Shown one piece after another: positions 60,893-64,000 of a DNA stretch of 64,000 nucleotides. This DNA comes from Bradyrhizobium sp. B097 (lineage in GTDB: Bacteria; Pseudomonadota; Alphaproteobacteria; Rhizobiales; Xanthobacteraceae). Where the stretch lies: the NCBI RefSeq assembly GCF_038957035.1, contig NZ_CP152412.1, positions 5,514,501-5,578,500 of the forward strand, given 5' to 3'. The notes under the pieces are model-generated. The model did not search any database. It worked only from the letters and a program-made list of their open reading frames with translations, and was not told where the DNA came from. The position numbers were made by a program, and so were the translations under genes. Within the stretch, counting starts at the first letter, position 1, and each line of letters opens with the position of its first letter.

Positions 60893-62050
60893 TCAGGGCA
60901 GCAGCTTGTACTTGCCGTCCTCGATCTGAACCAGGATCCGCGCACGCGCATCGACGCCGTGGCGATCCGCCGGCGTGTAGGAGTAGACGCCTTGCGTCCC
61001 GGCCAGCTCCTTGGTGGTGAACAGCGCCTCGCGCAGCGCGGTGCGGAATTCCGGCGAGCCCGGCTTGGCGCCGGTCGCCAGAGCGCGCTTGGCCGCATCG
61101 ACGAACACCAGCCAACCGTCGAAGGAATAGGATGAGAACGAGTCGGTCGGCGCCTCGCCATTCGCCTTCTCGAAGGCCGCGCGGAACGCCAGGGCAACCT
61201 TCTGGATCGGATTGCTGGCTGGCAGCTGCTCGGCCGCGGTCACCGGCCCGGTCGGGCAGATGATTCCGTTGGCGGCCTTGCCGGCCAGCCGCAGGAAGTC
61301 GGCGCTGATGAGCCCGTGGTTGCCGTAGAGCGGTCCCTTGTAGCCACGCTCGGACAAGGCGATCACCGGCAACGCACCCGGCGTTCCCGTGCCGCCAAGC
61401 ATGATGGCGTCGGGGTGGGCTGCCAGCGCGCGCAGCACCTGGGCGGTCACCGACGAATCCGAGCGGGCGTATCGCTCGTTGGCGATCACCTTGATGTCGG
61501 CCGCCTTGGCGCTTTGCGCCAGCGAGTCGTACATGAGGTCGCCGAAGGCATCCGAGAAGCCGATGAACGCGACGGTCTTCAACCCTCGCGCCTTCATGTG
61601 GTCGACGATGCCCTGAACCAGAAGCGGCGTCGGTTGCGGCGTCTGCACGACCCAGGGCCCGCCCTCGCCCGGCGGCACCGGCGCGATCGGCGAGACCGCG
61701 ATCATCGGCGTTTTCATCTCGATTGCGGCCGTCGCCATTGCCAGCGTCTGCGGCGCGCCCGACGTGCCGATCAGAATGTCGACCTTCTCCTGCTCGACGA
61801 GCTTGCGCGCATTGCGCGCCGATGCCGTCGGATCCGAAGCGTCGTCGAGTTGGATGACGCGGAGTTTCTCACCGCCGACTTCGCCGATATAGGCTTCACC
61901 GGCCGCCAGTCCTTTTGCGTTCGGAATCCCGATCGACGACACCGGGCCGCTGAGGCCGGTGACGAATCCGACGAGGATCTCCGCCTGCCCGACCTGCGGA
62001 ACGGCAACAAGCAGCGCGGCCGAAGCCAGCAAGGTCTTCATCGAGATCAT
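60893..62050 (-). CDS. ABC transporter substrate-binding protein (branched-chain type), second
   Basis: 385 residues. Signal peptide (TLLASAALLVAVPQVGQAE) and type I binding fold: VGFVTGLSGPVSSIGIPNAK, LIGTSGAPQTLAMATAA, GFSDAFGDLMYDSLAQ. ATG at 62050, with AAGGACAGG upstream. Only distantly similar to the binding protein at 56195-57460. No permease or ATPase lies beside it within the window, so it either uses the Liv-type transporter nearby or one outside the window. Downstream and co-directional with the cyclase gene. Confidence 0.88.
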   Translation of the reverse strand: MISMKTLLASAALLVAVPQVGQAEILVGFVTGLSGPVSSIGIPNAKGLAAGEAYIGEVGGEKLRVIQLDDASDPTASARNARKLVEQEKVDILIGTSGAPQTLAMATAAIEMKTPMIAVSPIAPVPPGEGGPWVVQTPQPTPLLVQGIVDHMKARGLKTVAFIGFSDAFGDLMYDSLAQSAKAADIKVIANERYARSDSSVTAQVLRALAAHPDAIMLGGTGTPGALPVIALSERGYKGPLYGNHGLISADFLRLAGKAANGIICPTGPVTAAEQLPASNPIQKVALAFRAAFEKANGEAPTDSFSSYSFDGWLVFVDAAKRALATGAKPGSPEFRTALREALFTTKELAGTQGVYSYTPADRHGVDARARILVQIEDGKYKLLP

Positions 62051-62107
62051 GGCACCTGTCCTTCTTGATTTGCGTTTCTTCTGTTGGGCAAGCGCCATCC
62101 GCTCGCT

Positions 62108-62890
62108 TCAGCTCGCCGACACCAACGCGATCACGCGCAGCGGGCTGCCGGAACCGTTCTGGATCTTCAAGGGCGAAGCCACAATGACGGCGCCCGTGGC
62201 GGGAAGCTGATCGAGATTGCAAAGACACTGAAGGCCATAGCGGCCGGCGCCGTGCAGGAAGTGATGCGCCGGATAAGGCGGCTCGAAATGGCCGGCCTGC
62301 CCCGCGTCGGTGCCGATCGTCTCGGTGCCGAAGCCGATGATGCCGCGCTCCTCCACCAGCCATTTCATGACGGCCGCGTTCGGGCCCGGCGTGTGCGCGC
62401 CGTCATCCCTGAGGTTGGCGTAGTCGCGCCAGCCCTTCTTCGACCAGTCGGTCCGCAGCAGAACCCAGTGCCGCGCCGGAATTCGCCCGTGCTTCGCCTC
62501 CCAGGCTTCGACGAGCGGAACGGTCAGCAGGAAATCCGGATCCTGCGCTGCGCCGGCCGAGCAGTCGATGACGCACGCCGGAGCGATCATGTCCTTGGCA
62601 GGCATCGTGTCGACGGAATTGTTCGGCAGGTCCTTGCCAGTGAACCAGTGAATCGGCGCATCGAAATGCGTGCCGGTGTGCTCGCCGAAGGTCACATTGT
62701 TCCAGTACCAGGCCGGACCGCGACCGTCATAGCGTGAAATCTCCTGGATCCGGACCGGAGCTGCCTGGCCAAACTCCGGCGGCAGCACGATGACCGGAAA
62801 ATCCGGACTGAGCGTGAAGGTCAGATCGACGACGCGCACCGCGCCGGACGAGACCGCACCTGCGAGCTCCAGGAGATTCTTGCTTTGCAT
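62108..62890 (-). CDS. Cyclase-family metal hydrolase (isatin hydrolase / kynurenine formamidase-like)
   Basis: 260 residues. Metal-binding motif GEHTGTHFDAPIHWF (His-x3-His-x-Asp), preceded by VVDLTFTLSPDFPVI and followed by the conserved DMIAPACVIDCSAGA, VLLRTDWSKKGW and IGFGTETIGTDAG. The family opens amide or lactam rings and cleaves formamides (isatin hydrolase, KynB). GGGAGG lies 8 bases before the ATG at 62890; the open frame further upstream overlaps the next gene. It probably acts in degradation of an aromatic or cyclic compound together with its neighbours. Confidence 0.88.
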   Translation of the reverse strand: MQSKNLLELAGAVSSGAVRVVDLTFTLSPDFPVIVLPPEFGQAAPVRIQEISRYDGRGPAWYWNNVTFGEHTGTHFDAPIHWFTGKDLPNNSVDTMPAKDMIAPACVIDCSAGAAQDPDFLLTVPLVEAWEAKHGRIPARHWVLLRTDWSKKGWRDYANLRDDGAHTPGPNAAVMKWLVEERGIIGFGTETIGTDAGQAGHFEPPYPAHHFLHGAGRYGLQCLCNLDQLPATGAVIVASPLKIQNGSGSPLRVIALVSAS

Positions 62891-62924
62891 CGTCACGTCC
62901 TCCCGCTTGGTTGAAATCCTGATC

Positions 62925-64000
62925 TTATTTGTCGAGCTCGCGCTCGACCGCCTTCGGATTGGCGGCGAGACGCTGCCTGATTTCCTCGGCGACGTCTCCG
63001 ACATACATCTCCTCGAGTCCGCCTCTGAGCCCGGACACAATCGCCTGTGCAACAGCGCGCGGCGCGACTTTGGGCGGCGGCACGGTCTGGAACCACTCGG
63101 TGTCGACCGGCCCCGTGAACAGGTTCAGCACCTTGACGCCGCCGGGCCGCAGTTCCGCGCGCAGACAATGCGACAGCGACAGGCAGGCGGCTTGCGATGC
63201 CGAGTAGGCGCCGAAAGCGGGCCAGTTCACCAGCGCATGGACGGACAGGATATTGACCCAGGCGGCACTGCTGTTGACGCCATCCGCCCCCCGCATCCGC
63301 ATCGCCGGACCGAAGGCCTGCGCGAGGTTGATGAAGCCGAGATAGGCCTGGTCGATCTCGTCCCGCGCGATGCTCGTGCCCCTGCGGTCGAGGAGGCCGC
63401 CAGGCCGCACATATTCCGTCGTGTTGACGAGGATGTCGACCTTGCCGCCGATGTCGGCCGCAAGATCAGTCGCCGACTTTTCGTCGGCCGCGTCGAGCGT
63501 AACGAGTTCGATCCCCTGCTGTCCGCGCAACAGCTGCTCGCCGACAAACGGCCGCCACGGTTCGGCAACGCCGACGAACACCGTCTTTGCGCCCGCGGCC
63601 TTCAGCGCCGCAATGGCCTCCTGGCCGATCAGGCTGCGGCCATTGGTCACCAGCACCCGCCGGAATTTCGGATCAGCCGTCATTTCCCGCCACTGCCTGT
63701 CGTCTGCCATCTTGGGAGTCTCCCCCTCGGGTCGGGCAAAGGCCACCGCCTGACCGCTCTTGTCGAGCTGAAGCGACATGAGGACAGGCGCACCCTCGAC
63801 ACAGTCGGCATGCAGATGCGCCACCATCGTCGGACCGCAGTCCATCTTGACGAGACCAATGCGCCAGGGCGCCCGCTCGCGGAAATAGACGTCGCTCGGC
63901 ACCCGCGCCGTGGTTTCGGCCAGCAGCGCGCCGCGGCGCGGCGCATCGACGAACACCAGACCGGCCGACAGGCAGACGGGGCACGCCTCACGTGCCGGAT
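62925..64000 (-). CDS. OB-fold (DUF35-like) / SDR fusion with degenerate SDR active site (5' end outside window)
   Basis: At least 358 residues; the frame is open to the right edge. The first part has a CPVC pair, as left from a zinc ribbon, and an OB-fold-like stretch (VYFRERAPWRIGLVKMDCGP, VLMSLQLDKSGQAVAF) as in DUF35 proteins that partner thiolases. From about residue 110 (window numbering) comes an SDR domain, but its cofactor motif reads TNGRSLIG, the NAG motif reads VNTTEY and the catalytic Tyr-x3-Lys reads YSASQ, so the Lys is missing. It may be a structural or acyl-CoA-binding partner rather than a dehydrogenase. Confidence 0.8.
   Translation of the reverse strand, partial: PAREACPVCLSAGLVFVDAPRRGALLAETTARVPSDVYFRERAPWRIGLVKMDCGPTMVAHLHADCVEGAPVLMSLQLDKSGQAVAFARPEGETPKMADDRQWREMTADPKFRRVLVTNGRSLIGQEAIAALKAAGAKTVFVGVAEPWRPFVGEQLLRGQQGIELVTLDAADEKSATDLAADIGGKVDILVNTTEYVRPGGLLDRRGTSIARDEIDQAYLGFINLAQAFGPAMRMRGADGVNSSAAWVNILSVHALVNWPAFGAYSASQAACLSLSHCLRAELRPGGVKVLNLFTGPVDTEWFQTVPPPKVAPRAVAQAIVSGLRGGLEEMYVGDVAEEIRQRLAANPKAVERELDK

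Noticed and set aside
1..64000. tRNA, rRNA or riboswitch genes
   Set aside because: No cloverleaf, rRNA core sequence or known riboswitch core was recognised by eye; a covariance-model search would be decisive.

Overview
The window is GC-rich DNA that looks like Bradyrhizobium or a close alphaproteobacterial relative. This is inferred from gene content and codon use: an Omp2-type porin, an IalB-family protein, the formate-dehydrogenase neighbourhood with DUF3305/DUF3306/DUF6352/DUF6505, and many branched-chain-type ABC systems. There is no rRNA, recognisable tRNA or CRISPR array.

Region 1 (1-8.9 kb): the minus strand is one open frame of about 2,678 codons. It starts at a GTG at 8034 and runs off the left edge. 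It encodes a giant Gly-rich exported protein with about 40 copies of a 50-65 residue repeat, probably an autotransporter passenger. An IalB-family periplasmic protein lies upstream.

Region 2 (9.6-22.7 kb): a formate respiration island. Minus-strand genes encode a ligase-like protein, DUF6505, DUF6352, DUF3305 and DUF3306, then a fused HTH-TorD chaperone, a small Tat-signal protein and the three formate dehydrogenase subunits (catalytic Cys, iron-sulfur beta, cytochrome b). A 672-residue poly-[4Fe-4S] protein, a small exported protein and a WD40-cytochrome c fusion flank them.

Region 3 (23.2-35 kb): a bacteriocin-type peptide secretion locus of the NHLM/NHLP kind. It has an HlyD-type adaptor, a C39 peptidase-ABC exporter and a second 962-residue ABC protein, joined by overlapping start and stop codons. 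Around them are five separate double-glycine-leader precursor genes, a small membrane protein, a lone cyclic-nucleotide-binding domain protein and candidate immunity proteins. Five promoters carry a GTGA-N6-TCAC palindrome at a near-constant 74-82 bp before the start codon, which suggests one Crp-type regulon.

Region 4 (35.1-48.6 kb): a catabolic island made of intact and decaying parts. Intact genes encode a porin, an AAHS-like MFS transporter, two paralogous CocE/NonD hydrolases, a D-tartrate-dehydratase-like enolase-superfamily enzyme, an FAH-family enzyme and a LysR regulator. Four copies of one 67-bp LysR promoter element are scattered through it. Relics of two LysR genes, a Bug receptor, an enolase-superfamily enzyme and a serine recombinase lie between them.

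Region 5 (48.6-64 kb): a second catabolic and uptake block, almost all on the minus strand. It holds SDR, MoaF-like and SnoaL-like genes; a complete Liv-type ABC transporter; an AraC regulator; an aldehyde dehydrogenase; and a GMC oxidoreductase. Three matching direct-repeat sites (TCTTGGAN-N14-NCTNGGAC) lie before the SDR, binding-protein and aldehyde dehydrogenase genes and are probably the AraC protein's operators. Beyond a divergent MarR gene lie another binding protein, a cyclase/isatin-hydrolase-like enzyme and an OB-fold/SDR fusion with a degenerate catalytic site that runs off the right edge. A dispersed non-coding repeat recurs near 9.3, 35.2 and 48.2 kb, with a decayed copy near 24 kb, at the borders between regions.
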